Notes under the pieces: model-generated
What the model saw: the letters and a program-made list of their open reading frames with translations, nothing else
Database searches by the model: none
Told to the model about the DNA's origin: nothing
Translations under genes and position numbers: made by a program
In this document: positions 26,651 through 36,225 of the stretch, piece by piece
How the letters are laid out: each line of letters opens with the position of its first letter
How positions within the stretch are numbered: position 1 is the stretch's first letter
NCBI RefSeq assembly: GCF_045689735.1
Contig: NZ_CP142685.1
Location: 1,550,001-1,614,000 of the forward strand
DNA length: 64,000 bases
Direction: 5' to 3'
From: Halothiobacillus sp045689735
GTDB lineage: Bacteria > Pseudomonadota > Gammaproteobacteria > Halothiobacillales > Halothiobacillaceae

Positions 26651-27598
26651 GTGGCCGATTCATCCGCTGATTCTTCTCCCCGAAATTCGCCGGCTCACCG
26701 CGCTGCGCAACCCCAAGCCGGCGGCGTTCGCTTCAACCGGGTGGGGATCATCATCCGCCCGCAAGCCGACGCAGCCATGGCGCGCGTTTTTTCCAAACTG
26801 ATTGATCTCCTCGAAGCTCACCAGATTGCCTGGGCGCTTGAAGCCTCCTGTGATAGCCCCGTGCGCGAAAAGGCCGTCCAACGCTTCGACCGGCACCAGC
26901 CCGACTGCGATTTGATTGTCGTGCTCGGGGGCGATGGCACGCTGCTCAATGCCGCCCGCAGTCTCAGTCAGTGGGATATTCCCATCATGGGCGTCAATCT
27001 CGGGCGGCTCGGCTTTCTGGTCGATGTGCGCCCGATCGACCTCAAACAATATTTCGAGGCGATGCTGCGCGGCGAATTCATCGAAGAACGCCGCTTTCTG
27101 CTCGAAGGCACCCTGATGCGGGGAGAAACGCGCCTGATGCACGCCGTCGCCCTGAACGACATCACCTTCAAAATGCGCGACCCCGCCCGGATGGTGGAGT
27201 TCGACATGTTCATCAACGGCGTCTTGCTCAACCAACAGCGCTCCGATGGTGTGGTGGTCTGCACGCCGACCGGTTCGACCGCCTATGCGCTCTCGGCCGG
27301 CGGCCCCCTGATCGCCCCCGATCTGGACGCCATCGGCATCGTCTCGATTTGCCCGCATACCCTGAGCTACCGACCGATCGTCGTCTCCAGCCGGCATGTG
27401 ATCGAAATCACCCCCAAACCGCAGTCACGCGGCGGCGGGGTCATGAGTTTCGACGGGCAGATAAACCACCCGCTGGAAGTGGGCGATACGCTGGTCATTC
27501 GGCGGCACGACCACGAGATCCGCCTGATCCATCCCTGTCACTACGACTACTACGCCCTGCTGCGCACCAAACTGTGCTGGGCGGAACAAAACGGCTGA
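26651..27598 (+). CDS. nadK: NAD kinase
   Basis: Phosphorylates NAD to NADP. From the GTG at 26651 it is 315 residues, with about 25 extra low-complexity residues before the conserved FNRVGIIIRPQADAAM. The nucleotide box is VVLGGDGTLLNAAR, followed by PIMGVNLGRLGFLVD, LNDITF and TPTGSTAYALSAGGPLI, then PHTLSYRPIV, all standard. The start is uncertain: a TTG at 26630 is in frame, and neither start has a strong ribosome-binding site. The -10 box is so close that the leader is short in either case. recN follows after 6 bp. Confidence 0.95.
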   Translation: MADSSADSSPRNSPAHRAAQPQAGGVRFNRVGIIIRPQADAAMARVFSKLIDLLEAHQIAWALEASCDSPVREKAVQRFDRHQPDCDLIVVLGGDGTLLNAARSLSQWDIPIMGVNLGRLGFLVDVRPIDLKQYFEAMLRGEFIEERRFLLEGTLMRGETRLMHAVALNDITFKMRDPARMVEFDMFINGVLLNQQRSDGVVVCTPTGSTAYALSAGGPLIAPDLDAIGIVSICPHTLSYRPIVVSSRHVIEITPKPQSRGGGVMSFDGQINHPLEVGDTLVIRRHDHEIRLIHPCHYDYYALLRTKLCWAEQNG

Positions 27599-27604
27599 TT
27601 CGGC

Positions 27605-29299
27605 ATGCTGCGTTCCCTAACCATCCGTCACATTGCCCTCATCGACCGGTTGTCGTTGGATTTTGCCGAGGGGTTCACCACCCTCACCGGCGAAACCGGG
27701 GCAGGCAAATCCATCCTGATCGACGCCATCGGCCTGATTCGCGGGGATCGCGCCCAAGCCCAACTCATCATGGCCGGGCAGGAAGAAGCGGAAGTACTCG
27801 CTGAGTTTTCTTATGCGCCCGACAGCCCCGTCGCCCAGTTTTTGCGCGAAGAGTCGCTCATGGACGAAGAGGCAGCCGATACCCTGCTCATTCGGCGCAC
27901 CATAACGCGGGACGGACGCGGCAAAGTCTGGCTCAATGGCCGACAATGCCCGCTGGCGCAGCTCAAAACTCTGGGCGCCCTGCTGATCGATGTGCATGGG
28001 CAACACCACAATCAGAAACTGCTGCACAAGACCGAGCAGCGCGCCACGCTCGATGGCCACGCCGGGCTTGACCGCGCGGTGGATGCCCTGGCAAGAACCG
28101 CCCAGTCCCTGCATCGTGCCGAACATCAACTCGCCGAACGAGAGGCCGCAGCCGCCACCCGCGCCGATCGTCGTGCCTTGCTTGCCTTCCAGCTCGAAGA
28201 GATCGATGCGATCAATCCTGAGCCGGATGAATTCAACCAGCAGCATCAGCTTCTAAGCCGTCTGTCGCGGCAAGATGAGTGGCGGAACACGCTGCACGAA
28301 CAAATCGCCCAGCTCTACGAAGGCGAAAACAGCGTGCATGATCGGCTCAGCGCCGCACAGCACGCGCTGGAGCGCCTGGTCGCGCTGGATGATCGCTTGA
28401 GCGCCATTGTCGAATCGCTGGCAAGTGCCGCCATCGAAGTGAGTGAAAGTGCGCATAGCCTGCGGGATCAACTCGACGCCGACGATGCCGATCCGGGTCT
28501 GCTCGACCGGGTGCAGCAGCGTCTCGACAGCCTGCATCAACTCGCACGCAAGCACCGGATCGCGCCGGAATTTCTCGACGAGCACATCGCGGCGCTCCGT
28601 CGGGAAGCCGAGCAACTGGCGAGCGAAGACGCCGCCGAGGACAACCTAAGCACGGAAATCACCCGGCTTCGTGCCGAATATGACCGCCAGGCGGCCGAAA
28701 TTCGCGCGCAACGGCAGGCGGCGGCCACCGGTCTGGCAGCGGCGGTGAGCGCGGCCATCCAACAACTCGGCATGCCGCATGGCCGCATCGAAATCGCCGT
28801 AACGCCAAGTCCCCAAGCGGAGAACCGCCCAGAAGCCGGCATCGACGAGGTGCAATTTCTGATCAGCGCGAACCGTGGCCATCCGCTCCAGCCCCTGAAC
28901 GAAATCGCCTCCGGTGGCGAGCTTGCGCGGGTGAGTTTGGCATTCAAGACCTTGACGGCCGCATTCGATCCGGTGCAAACCTTCATCTTTGATGAGGTCG
29001 ATACGGGCATCGGCGGCGCAATCGCCGAGATCGTCGGTCGGCATCTCCGCGCGCTCGGCCAGCACCGGCAAGTGCTCTGTGTCACCCACCTGCCGCAGGT
29101 CGCCGCCCAGGGGCAGCACCAGATTCAAGTCGCGAAAACCCACCACGAAGCAGGCACGCGCACCACCATCGCCCCCCTGAGCGCCAGCGAACGCATCGAA
29201 GAAATCGCCCGCATGATAGGGGGCGTCGAAATTACCGAGCAAACGCGCAGACTCGCCACAGAAATGCTCAATCCGCCGAACCTGCGCCCCGCCGATTGA
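27605..29299 (+). CDS. recN: DNA repair protein RecN
   Basis: 564 residues, SMC-like ATPase for double-strand break repair. The head starts MLRSLTIRHIALIDRLSLDF and has Walker A GETGAGKS; a long coiled coil runs from about residue 150 to 390. The C-terminal head has the signature IASGGELARVSLAFK, Walker B TFIFDEVDTGIGG and the switch histidine CVTHLPQVAAQG. Full length. It is transcribed with nadK; the nadK-recN order is common in proteobacteria. Confidence 0.96.
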   Translation: MLRSLTIRHIALIDRLSLDFAEGFTTLTGETGAGKSILIDAIGLIRGDRAQAQLIMAGQEEAEVLAEFSYAPDSPVAQFLREESLMDEEAADTLLIRRTITRDGRGKVWLNGRQCPLAQLKTLGALLIDVHGQHHNQKLLHKTEQRATLDGHAGLDRAVDALARTAQSLHRAEHQLAEREAAAATRADRRALLAFQLEEIDAINPEPDEFNQQHQLLSRLSRQDEWRNTLHEQIAQLYEGENSVHDRLSAAQHALERLVALDDRLSAIVESLASAAIEVSESAHSLRDQLDADDADPGLLDRVQQRLDSLHQLARKHRIAPEFLDEHIAALRREAEQLASEDAAEDNLSTEITRLRAEYDRQAAEIRAQRQAAATGLAAAVSAAIQQLGMPHGRIEIAVTPSPQAENRPEAGIDEVQFLISANRGHPLQPLNEIASGGELARVSLAFKTLTAAFDPVQTFIFDEVDTGIGGAIAEIVGRHLRALGQHRQVLCVTHLPQVAAQGQHQIQVAKTHHEAGTRTTIAPLSASERIEEIARMIGGVEITEQTRRLATEMLNPPNLRPAD

Positions 29300-29328
29300 G
29301 CGCCTCCGTTCCCTCCAAGGAAACTCAT

Positions 29329-29370
29329 CTAACAGGTTGTTAAAAAGGGCTTTCCTGCCATTTTTCAACT
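29329..29370. repeat. Degenerate inverted-repeat end between recN and the LysR gene
   Basis: CTAACAGGTTGTTAAAAA at 29329-29346 resembles the 19-bp end of the element at 22725, and TTTTTCAACTTG (29361-29372) resembles the start of its complement. Together they can fold as a hairpin between two convergent genes and might work as a terminator. The rest of this 188-bp gap is featureless to me. Confidence 0.5.
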
Positions 29371-29487
29371 TGACTGATCCCTCCTCTTCGGCCTCTCCGA
29401 CATCCCTATCGAAGACTCTGCGGGCTCGGCCTTCGAGCGCGTCGCGGCGGGCTTACGCCGGCTTAAGCCGTGCTTGTCATGGGTCAA

Positions 29488-30432
29488 TCAGCCAATGTGC
29501 AGATAATCCCCGCCATGAATTTTCAGGAAAGACAAAAACTTACGCGCAATGACCGACATCGCCTTACCCTTGGGATAGACGATATTCCAGTAACTTTCCA
29601 GCGGAAAACCCTGCACATCCAAGGCCACCAGCGGACCGCCCGCCCCCTCGATATTCAGGGCATGCGCGGAAACGACCGCCAGTCCCAGCTTGCCCGCCAC
29701 CGCGTGTTTGATCGCCTCGTTGCCATCGAGCACCATGCGCGTCTTGATCGTCCGGCCGTGGCTGGCAAACAGTTCTTCAACCTTATGGCGAATCCCGGAA
29801 CCTTGCTCTCGCATGATGAAAAACTCCTCAGCGATTCGCTCAAACGGGATATTGCGCGCCGTGGCGAGCGGGTGGCTGCGGTGGGCGATCACCACCAAGG
29901 GATTCGGCGCAAAAGGAATGACTTCCAGATCGATCCGGGTTTCTGGCAATTGACCGACGATGTACAAATCAGAAATGTTGTCCTCGATCCGCTGCATCAA
30001 AGTGGCACGGTTGGAAATCAACAGTTCCAGTTCGATTTCCGGGTATTGCTGCGCGAAATCGCCCAAGGCGATCGGTGCAAAATACTTTGCCGTGGTAATG
30101 ACGGACAGGCGCAAACGGCCTTTACGATAGCCTTTCAGCTCGTTCAGGGACATTTCGATATTCGATAGGGCGTCGATCACATCACGGCAACCCCGTAGAA
30201 CCAGCCGACCTGCATCCGTGAGAAAGATGCGCCGACCAATCTGCTCGTATAACTCCAGCCCAATCGCCTCAGAAAAGCTCTTCACCTGCGCGGAAACACT
30301 GGGCTGAGTCAGGTTCAGTTCAGCCGCCGCACGGGTGAAACTCTCGTTCCGCGCCACTGATTCAAAGACTTCGATCTGTCGCAACGAGGCGTGACGCAAC
30401 AACTTGCGGAAAATCGGGGCACGCTCATCCAT
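29488..30432 (-). CDS. LysR-type transcriptional regulator divergent from the DAB operon
   Basis: 314 residues. The winged-helix domain is ASLRQIEVFESVARNESFTRAA followed by LNLTQPSVSAQVKSF; the rest is a two-lobed effector domain (KYFAPIALGDFAQQYPEIELELL, and later PFAPNPLVVIAHRSHPLA). The sequence is of the CbbR/CcmR type that controls CO2 fixation and carbon-concentrating genes. It is divergent from dabB with a 338-bp shared regulatory region that contains a perfect dyad, which supports control of dabBA. The effector (for example NADPH, RuBP or 2-phosphoglycolate in relatives) cannot be read from the sequence. Confidence 0.9.
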   Translation of the reverse strand: MDERAPIFRKLLRHASLRQIEVFESVARNESFTRAAAELNLTQPSVSAQVKSFSEAIGLELYEQIGRRIFLTDAGRLVLRGCRDVIDALSNIEMSLNELKGYRKGRLRLSVITTAKYFAPIALGDFAQQYPEIELELLISNRATLMQRIEDNISDLYIVGQLPETRIDLEVIPFAPNPLVVIAHRSHPLATARNIPFERIAEEFFIMREQGSGIRHKVEELFASHGRTIKTRMVLDGNEAIKHAVAGKLGLAVVSAHALNIEGAGGPLVALDVQGFPLESYWNIVYPKGKAMSVIARKFLSFLKIHGGDYLHIG

Positions 30433-30770
30433 CGTTCATCCTCACGGTCAGGCGGTTTCTGCGGGCAAAAGGCGGCGGCGAAACCCATGATTGATCGAAT
30501 CTATCTTCTCACACTATAGACCACGGTCTATACAATAGCTGACCGACGCCTCGGGGCGATGGCTCCAGCCATCTCAAGAGAAAATGACACAACCCATTAA
30601 TAAACATTAGTTTTATTGAAAAAAATCAACAAACTCCGGCAACGCCGAACGACTGCGCGCCCCATCGCATAAACCGTAATCTATGCCTTGAAGAGTTAAT
30701 TCGAATTATTCATATGGATTTAGGGCTCCTAAGATTCCAGTGACAAGGACAACCGACTGGAGGCATCCCC
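30433..30770. promoter_or_regulatory. Divergent regulatory region between the LysR gene and dabB
   Basis: 338 bp without a gene, AT-rich in the middle. Two related LysR-type sites are visible: a perfect dyad TATAGACC-AC-GGTCTATA at 30515-30532, and a weaker copy CATAAACCGTAATCTATG at 30668-30685 that shares ATA, ACC and TCTAT. A possible dabB promoter is TTGAAG (30688-30693), 17 bp, CATATG (30711-30716), directly next to the weaker site. The arrangement suggests a regulator bound at two sites with DNA looping or bending. Promoter assignment is weak; the dyad is certain. Confidence 0.65.
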
Positions 30771-32423
30771 ATGAGCCCTGCCCTGTTCCAACCCATCACT
30801 GGACTGCTCCTGCTGGCCATGCCGCTGATTTTGCTGGCCTCAGCCCTGCCGAGTGTCCAACCCGGTGCCCCCTCGGCGCGCAAAACCAGAACCCGGGTGG
30901 CGCGCCTGAGCTTATTGGCTTTATTCCTGGCTTTGCTGGCTGATACCCTGTTTTTGCTGGGCGCGCAGGCGGATTTGATCCTGCCGCCACTCCCGTGGTT
31001 CTCCACGCCCATCGGCCTTTCGGTCGCGGTCAACGGCATAACCCTGCTATTGGCCACCCTGGTGAGCTTCGTTTTAGCGATCATCGCGCGATTCAGCATT
31101 CAGTATCTGGATGGCGATCACCAACAAGCGCGTTTTTTCCGTCTGCTGGCACTCACCGGGGGCTGGTTTCTGCTGGTGGTCATCGCTGGCAATATGGCGC
31201 AATTCACGCTCGCCATTATTGCCACCGGTTTCAGCCTGCATCGCCTGCTGTCGTTCTACCCGGATCGGCCCCGCGCGATCATGGTCACGCACAAAAAATC
31301 GATTTTCAGCCGCAGCGCCGATGCCCTGCTGGTCGTCGCCACCCTGCTAATCGGCCAAGCGGTCGGCAGCCTCGAATTCAGCGCAATCAATGACTATGTC
31401 GCCACGCAGCCACATCTGCCCCTGTCGATGCAGCTTGCCGCCTGGCTGGTTGTGTTCGCCGCTTTGCTCAAGAGTGCGCAGTTTCCGTTCCATGGCTGGC
31501 TGATTCAGGTCATGGAAGCGCCCACACCCGTATCCGCGTTGATGCATGCGGGTGTGGTCTATAGCGGCGCGATCATCGTGCTGCGCTTGAGTCACTTGCT
31601 CGCGGCAGAAGGCCATGCGCTCGCCCTGCTTGCCGTCGTCGGACTCATCACGCTGATCATCGCCTCGCTCGTCATGCTGACGCAAACGGCCATCAAATCT
31701 TCATTGGCCTGGTCCACGACGGCTCAGCTTGGCTTCATGCTGCTCGAACTCGGTCTGGGCTTACTCGCCCTGGGGCTGCTGCACCTCGTCGGGCATTCGC
31801 TGTACAAGGCGCACGCCTTCCTTTCGTCTGGCGGCATTGCCGACCAATTGCGGCAGGTCAAAGTCCCCAACCGCCGTCGGATTTCCGTGCCGATCTGGGG
31901 ATTGACCGTGGCAGGTGGCATGCTGCTGACACTGGGAATCGCGCAGAACCTGGGGCTCGATCTGCAAGCGGAACCCGCCTTGCTCGCACTGGTGACGATC
32001 ATCGCGCTGGCTACGGTGCAGCTTGTGCTCAAAACCCTCAGCTACGGCAGCCTCCGCGAAGTCGCGGGCGCCATGCTCATTGCCAGCGGCATGGCGACGG
32101 TTTATTTCGTGCTTCACGAAGGCGTTATCACGGCATTCGGTTCGGATCTCGCACCCTGGCCCAACGAAGCCAGTCCGCTGCAATGGGGGTTGATTGCATC
32201 CGCAGCGCTGGGCTTTTTGCTCATCGCCTGGCTGCAAGGCCCTGGACGCGATTTACTCGACCGTAAGCGGCAAACCGCGTTGTTCATCCACCTTTACAAC
32301 GGCTTGTATATCGACCGCTGGGTCGAGCGCTTGGCCTACCGCCTCTGGCCAGAGAAGGTCGGCCGAGTACCCGCCGAAGCCTCGCCAGAACTCGCGCCGC
32401 GCACCAGCGGCACCGAATCCTGA
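30771..32423 (+). CDS. dabB: DAB inorganic-carbon pump, membrane subunit DabB
   Basis: 550 residues, a NuoL/MrpA-like proton-conducting membrane protein (Proton_antipo_M family) with about 13 helices. The conserved block MQLAAWLVVFAALLKSAQFPFHGWLIQVMEAPTPVSALMHAG-type region holds the lysine and the histidine/glutamate residues of the proton path. In DAB, DabB couples cation flow to DabA, which turns cytoplasmic CO2 into bicarbonate, so that inorganic carbon accumulates. GGAGG lies eight bases before the ATG. dabA follows after 31 bp. The C-terminal tail (FIHLYNGLYIDRWVERLAYRLW) is soluble and may contact DabA. Confidence 0.94.
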   Translation: MSPALFQPITGLLLLAMPLILLASALPSVQPGAPSARKTRTRVARLSLLALFLALLADTLFLLGAQADLILPPLPWFSTPIGLSVAVNGITLLLATLVSFVLAIIARFSIQYLDGDHQQARFFRLLALTGGWFLLVVIAGNMAQFTLAIIATGFSLHRLLSFYPDRPRAIMVTHKKSIFSRSADALLVVATLLIGQAVGSLEFSAINDYVATQPHLPLSMQLAAWLVVFAALLKSAQFPFHGWLIQVMEAPTPVSALMHAGVVYSGAIIVLRLSHLLAAEGHALALLAVVGLITLIIASLVMLTQTAIKSSLAWSTTAQLGFMLLELGLGLLALGLLHLVGHSLYKAHAFLSSGGIADQLRQVKVPNRRRISVPIWGLTVAGGMLLTLGIAQNLGLDLQAEPALLALVTIIALATVQLVLKTLSYGSLREVAGAMLIASGMATVYFVLHEGVITAFGSDLAPWPNEASPLQWGLIASAALGFLLIAWLQGPGRDLLDRKRQTALFIHLYNGLYIDRWVERLAYRLWPEKVGRVPAEASPELAPRTSGTES

Positions 32424-32454
32424 ACCTCGTGCCACCGCCGAAGAGGAACACCCA

Positions 32455-34905
32455 ATGACCGCATCCACACACATCAAGAACCCCGTGCTGCCACCGAACT
32501 GGGCGGCAATGGTCGAACAAACCTGCCACCGGATCGCCCCGGTCTGGCCTTTGGACTCCTTCGTCGCCGTCAATCCCTACCTTGGCCTGATTGACCAGCC
32601 ATTCAGCGCGGTTGGCAAATTTCTGGCGCAGACCACCGGCGAACGCCTATTCATGGATCGCCACTGGTTCGCAGAAAAGCTGGCCAAAGGCGAAATCACC
32701 AACGACGATCTTGCCGCAGCGGCGGACGAGCTCGGCAGTGATGTCACCATCGAGGCCGTGCGCAGCGCACTGCGTACCGCACGCCAGCCCAGCACGCCAC
32801 TGCCTCTCCTTGCCCGTCAGATGGATCGGCGGGACGCGCCGCCCGTGTCCGAGTTCATTGTCGAACAGATCAGCGGCTTTCTCGCTGCGTATTACGACCG
32901 CGGGCAGGCACTCTGGACACTGCCAGAGACGCACCAGGCCGGTTTGTACACCGCCTGGCGCCAGTACAGCCTGATCGACCGTTCTGCCCGCGCTGTCAGC
33001 CTAAAACAGGTACGCGCGCACCTGCTCACGGCACCGGCGAACGCAAGCGAGGCACTACCTTGGGCACTGGCGCAACTCCAGGTTCCGGCTGAACTCATGG
33101 CGGATTACCTTTATGCCACCCTGAAAACGATTGGGGGCTGGGCGAGCTGGTGCCGCTATTTGCGTTGGCAGGCAGAATTGCAGGGCAAGGAACATCAAGA
33201 TCTCCGCGACCTTTTGACTATCCGTCTCGTCTGGGATGCCTTGGTTCTCCACGAAATGCCTCCGGCAACTCATAAGGAATGGCAACGCCAGCTCAGCCAG
33301 TGGAGTCGACAGCACGCACTGCATGCAACAACGCCGGAAGCGATCGATGAAATCCTGCTGACCGCCGCAGAAATCGCGTTTCGCCGTCCCGTGCTGAGCG
33401 GCTTGAAGCGCAACGCCGAAGCCGAAAATGCGGCGCCCAGCGAAGAAACACGCCCTGCCGTACAAGCCGCCTTTTGCATCGATGTGCGATCCGAGGTCTT
33501 TCGCCGCCATCTGGAATCAAGCCTGCCGAATGTGCAGACCATTGGCTTTGCAGGCTTCTTCGGGGTGCCGCTCGACTTTTGCCGCCTGGGTGAAGCGAAG
33601 GCACGCACCCACACACCCGTGCTGCTGAACCCTGGCTGCCGCGTGCAGGAAACCGGCGATGAAACCTTGGCCGCAAAACGGCAGGCGCGACTGGGCCGCA
33701 GCGCCAGCTGGAAACAGTTCAAGCTCTCGGCGGCTTCCTGCTTCACCTTTGTCGAATCGGCCGGGTTGAGCTATGTGCCCCGCCTGATTGCGGACACGCT
33801 TGGCTGGCATCGGTCTTCACTGCCGCCGGACGAAGCCGGATTGACCCAGCAGGAACGCGCACAACTGCATCCAGCACTGACCGGACCGAACGGCACGCTG
33901 GATGATGCCGCCAAAATCTCGATCGCCGAGGGCATATTGCGCGGTCTTGGCCTGGCGGGCGGCCCGCTGGCGCCCATCGTGCTGCTGGCCGGGCACGGCA
34001 GTTCCACCACCAACAATCCGCACCGCGCAGGGCTGGACTGTGGCGCCTGCGCAGGACAAACCGGCGAAGTCAGTGCCCGCGTGGCGGCAAGTCTGCTCAA
34101 CGAACCGAGTGTTCGGCTCGGTCTGGCCGAGCGCGGCATTGCCATCCCGCGAGACACACGCTTCCTCGCCGCGATGCACGACACCACCACCGATCAGGTG
34201 CTGTTGCTCGATCGTCCGGCCAAAGATACGCCCTCAGCAGCCGAGCTGGCAACGCTCGCCAACGCCTTGCAGCGCGCGGGCGAACTGACCCGTCTGGAAC
34301 GGCTGGTCAGCCTGGATGCAACCGTCACCCAAGCGGGCGCCGAGCAGCATGTGGTTCAGCGCGGGCGGGATTGGTCGCAGGTTCGCCCCGAATGGGGACT
34401 GGCAGGTAATGCGGCCTTCATTGCCGCACCGCGCCGCCGCACGCGGGGGCTGAATCTTGGCGGGCGGGCCTTTCTACACGATTACGATTGGCGCAATGAC
34501 GCGGATTTCGGCATCCTGAGCCTCATCATGACAGCGCCGCTGGTCGTTGCGAACTGGATCAACCTGCAATACTACGGTTCGACGGTGGACAACCTGCGCC
34601 AGGGCAGCGGCAACAAAGTGCTGCACAATGTGGTCGGCGGCCTGGTCGGGGTGCTGGAAGGCAACGGCGGCGATCTGCGGGTCGGCCTGTCGCTGCAATC
34701 CCTGCACGATGGCGAACAGTGGCGTCACGAGCCGCTGCGACTGTCCGCCTTCATCGAGGCACCGACCGAGGCGATGGATCGCATCGTGGCTGGGCACGAG
34801 ATGCTACGACAACTGGTGGACAATCGCTGGCTGCACCTCTGCCAGATCAGCGACGACGGCTCGGTGCGCCGCCGCATGGCTCCGGGAGACTGGCGGCCTG
34901 CGTAA
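32455..34905 (+). CDS. dabA: DAB inorganic-carbon pump, zinc subunit DabA (DUF2309)
   Basis: 816 residues, a beta-carbonic-anhydrase-like cytoplasmic subunit that makes bicarbonate vectorially. The zinc ligands are visible as Cys341 and Asp343 in AAFCIDVRSEVFRRHLE, His514 in LLAGHGSSTTNNP and Cys529 in GLDCGACAGQTGE. Each is ten residues lower than the published ligands of the Halothiobacillus protein (C351, D353, H524, C539, from memory), supporting a close functional match. GAGGA lies six bases before the ATG. A hairpin ends the operon. Together with dabB this should allow growth at air-level CO2. Confidence 0.96.
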   Translation: MTASTHIKNPVLPPNWAAMVEQTCHRIAPVWPLDSFVAVNPYLGLIDQPFSAVGKFLAQTTGERLFMDRHWFAEKLAKGEITNDDLAAAADELGSDVTIEAVRSALRTARQPSTPLPLLARQMDRRDAPPVSEFIVEQISGFLAAYYDRGQALWTLPETHQAGLYTAWRQYSLIDRSARAVSLKQVRAHLLTAPANASEALPWALAQLQVPAELMADYLYATLKTIGGWASWCRYLRWQAELQGKEHQDLRDLLTIRLVWDALVLHEMPPATHKEWQRQLSQWSRQHALHATTPEAIDEILLTAAEIAFRRPVLSGLKRNAEAENAAPSEETRPAVQAAFCIDVRSEVFRRHLESSLPNVQTIGFAGFFGVPLDFCRLGEAKARTHTPVLLNPGCRVQETGDETLAAKRQARLGRSASWKQFKLSAASCFTFVESAGLSYVPRLIADTLGWHRSSLPPDEAGLTQQERAQLHPALTGPNGTLDDAAKISIAEGILRGLGLAGGPLAPIVLLAGHGSSTTNNPHRAGLDCGACAGQTGEVSARVAASLLNEPSVRLGLAERGIAIPRDTRFLAAMHDTTTDQVLLLDRPAKDTPSAAELATLANALQRAGELTRLERLVSLDATVTQAGAEQHVVQRGRDWSQVRPEWGLAGNAAFIAAPRRRTRGLNLGGRAFLHDYDWRNDADFGILSLIMTAPLVVANWINLQYYGSTVDNLRQGSGNKVLHNVVGGLVGVLEGNGGDLRVGLSLQSLHDGEQWRHEPLRLSAFIEAPTEAMDRIVAGHEMLRQLVDNRWLHLCQISDDGSVRRRMAPGDWRPA

Positions 34906-34942
34906 TGACAGGTTTTGCTTGAACTCGGCGGCGATCCCCCTC

Positions 34943-34966
34943 GCCTTGCCTAATCCACGGCAAGGC
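34943..34966 (+). terminator. Possible terminator hairpin after dabA
   Basis: Perfect 8-bp arms GCCTTGCC and GGCAAGGC with an eight-base loop, 37 bp after the dabA stop. The T-rich run (TTTT) comes only about a dozen bases later, so it is a weak intrinsic terminator at best. Confidence 0.45.
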
Positions 34967-35004
34967 ACTATATCCTTTTGGCCACCCTGCAAACCTGGAT
35001 CGCC

Positions 35005-36225
35005 ATGCCCGCCAGCCCACGCCACGCGCCACCCCTTCGTTTTCTGATCGTCGCCACCCTCATTCTCGCCCTGCTGCACGCCTACATCGGGCTACGGCTG
35101 CTGCCTTACCTGCCGGTGCCGGACTGGGTGCGCGGGCTCGGCATTGCCTGGCTGATCTTTTCCTGGCTGGTGCTGCCGCTCACCCTCCTCTCCCGCTTTA
35201 TCCGCCACCGCGGGTTGGCTGATGCGCTCGGCTGGGTCGGCGCACTGACGATGGGGCTGTTCTCTAGCCTGCTGGTGTTCACGGCGCTGCGCGATGGATT
35301 CATTGCCCTCGTCTGGCTGTTGCTGCCAGAGCGCTTCGAGCCGGACGCCGTTGTCTGGAGCGCCGTCGCGGTGCCCCTCCTTGCCCTGCTGATGACGCTG
35401 ATCGGGTTTTTGAATGCGCGGCGGCGCGCCCGCATCGTCGAGATCAGCATCCCGTTGGCCGGGTTGCCGCCCGCGCTCCACGGCTTCACGATCGTGCAGA
35501 TCAGCGACATTCATGTCAGCGCGACCATCAAACGCGGTTATCTCAACGCGATTGTCGATGCCGTGAATGCGCTGGAGCCCGATCTCATCGCCGTCACCGG
35601 GGATGTGGTCGATGGCCGCGTCGCCCAGCTCGCCGCCCATACCGCGCCGCTCGCGAACCTCAAAGCCCGCCACGGCGCATTCTTTGTCACCGGCAACCAC
35701 GAATACTATTCCGGCGAGGCGGAATGGTCGGCGGAATTCGCCCGGCTGGGGCTGATCGTGCTCAAGAACCGGCATCAGGTTCTGGAACATCAAGGAGCCA
35801 GCCTCGTGATCGGCGGCGTCACCGATTACCGCGCTGACCAATTCGTGCCGCAGGAAGCCAGCGACCCACACGCCGCGCTGGCCGGGGCGCCAACGGACGC
35901 AGCCGTCCGGATTTTGCTCGCCCACCAGCCGCGAAGCGCAGAAGCCGCCGCCACCGCCGGATTCGACCTGCAACTCTCCGGCCACACCCATGGCGGCCAG
36001 TTCTGGCCGTGGAACTACTTCGTCCGCCTGCAGCAACCTTATGTGGCGGGCCTGCATCGGCACGGGAAAATGTGGGTCTATGTCAGCCGAGGCACGGGCT
36101 ATTGGGAGCCACCCAAACGGCTCGGCGCGCCATCGGAAATCACCCGTCTGCGCCTGGTGAGCGCTCCACCCGATTCGTATCGCCCCGGCACGGCCGATTA
36201 CGACCACAACTCCAGCGGCGCGTAA
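35005..36225 (+). CDS. Membrane-anchored metallophosphoesterase (YkuE/YaeI type)
   Basis: 406 residues. The N-terminal third holds four transmembrane helices (FLIVATLILALLHAYIGL, then IAWLIFSWLVLPLTLLSRF and two more). The calcineurin-like domain follows with all metal motifs: VQISDIHVS, VTGDVVDG, GNHEYYSGEAEW, LAHQPRSAEAA and SGHTHGGQFWPW. Relatives release lipid-linked phosphate (for example UDP-diacylglucosamine-like or phospholipid substrates), but the substrate here is unknown. The ATG at 35005 is preferred; a TTG at 34978 is also in frame. Its last 28 bp overlap the end of the convergent CBS gene. Confidence 0.9.
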   Translation: MPASPRHAPPLRFLIVATLILALLHAYIGLRLLPYLPVPDWVRGLGIAWLIFSWLVLPLTLLSRFIRHRGLADALGWVGALTMGLFSSLLVFTALRDGFIALVWLLLPERFEPDAVVWSAVAVPLLALLMTLIGFLNARRRARIVEISIPLAGLPPALHGFTIVQISDIHVSATIKRGYLNAIVDAVNALEPDLIAVTGDVVDGRVAQLAAHTAPLANLKARHGAFFVTGNHEYYSGEAEWSAEFARLGLIVLKNRHQVLEHQGASLVIGGVTDYRADQFVPQEASDPHAALAGAPTDAAVRILLAHQPRSAEAAATAGFDLQLSGHTHGGQFWPWNYFVRLQQPYVAGLHRHGKMWVYVSRGTGYWEPPKRLGAPSEITRLRLVSAPPDSYRPGTADYDHNSSGA

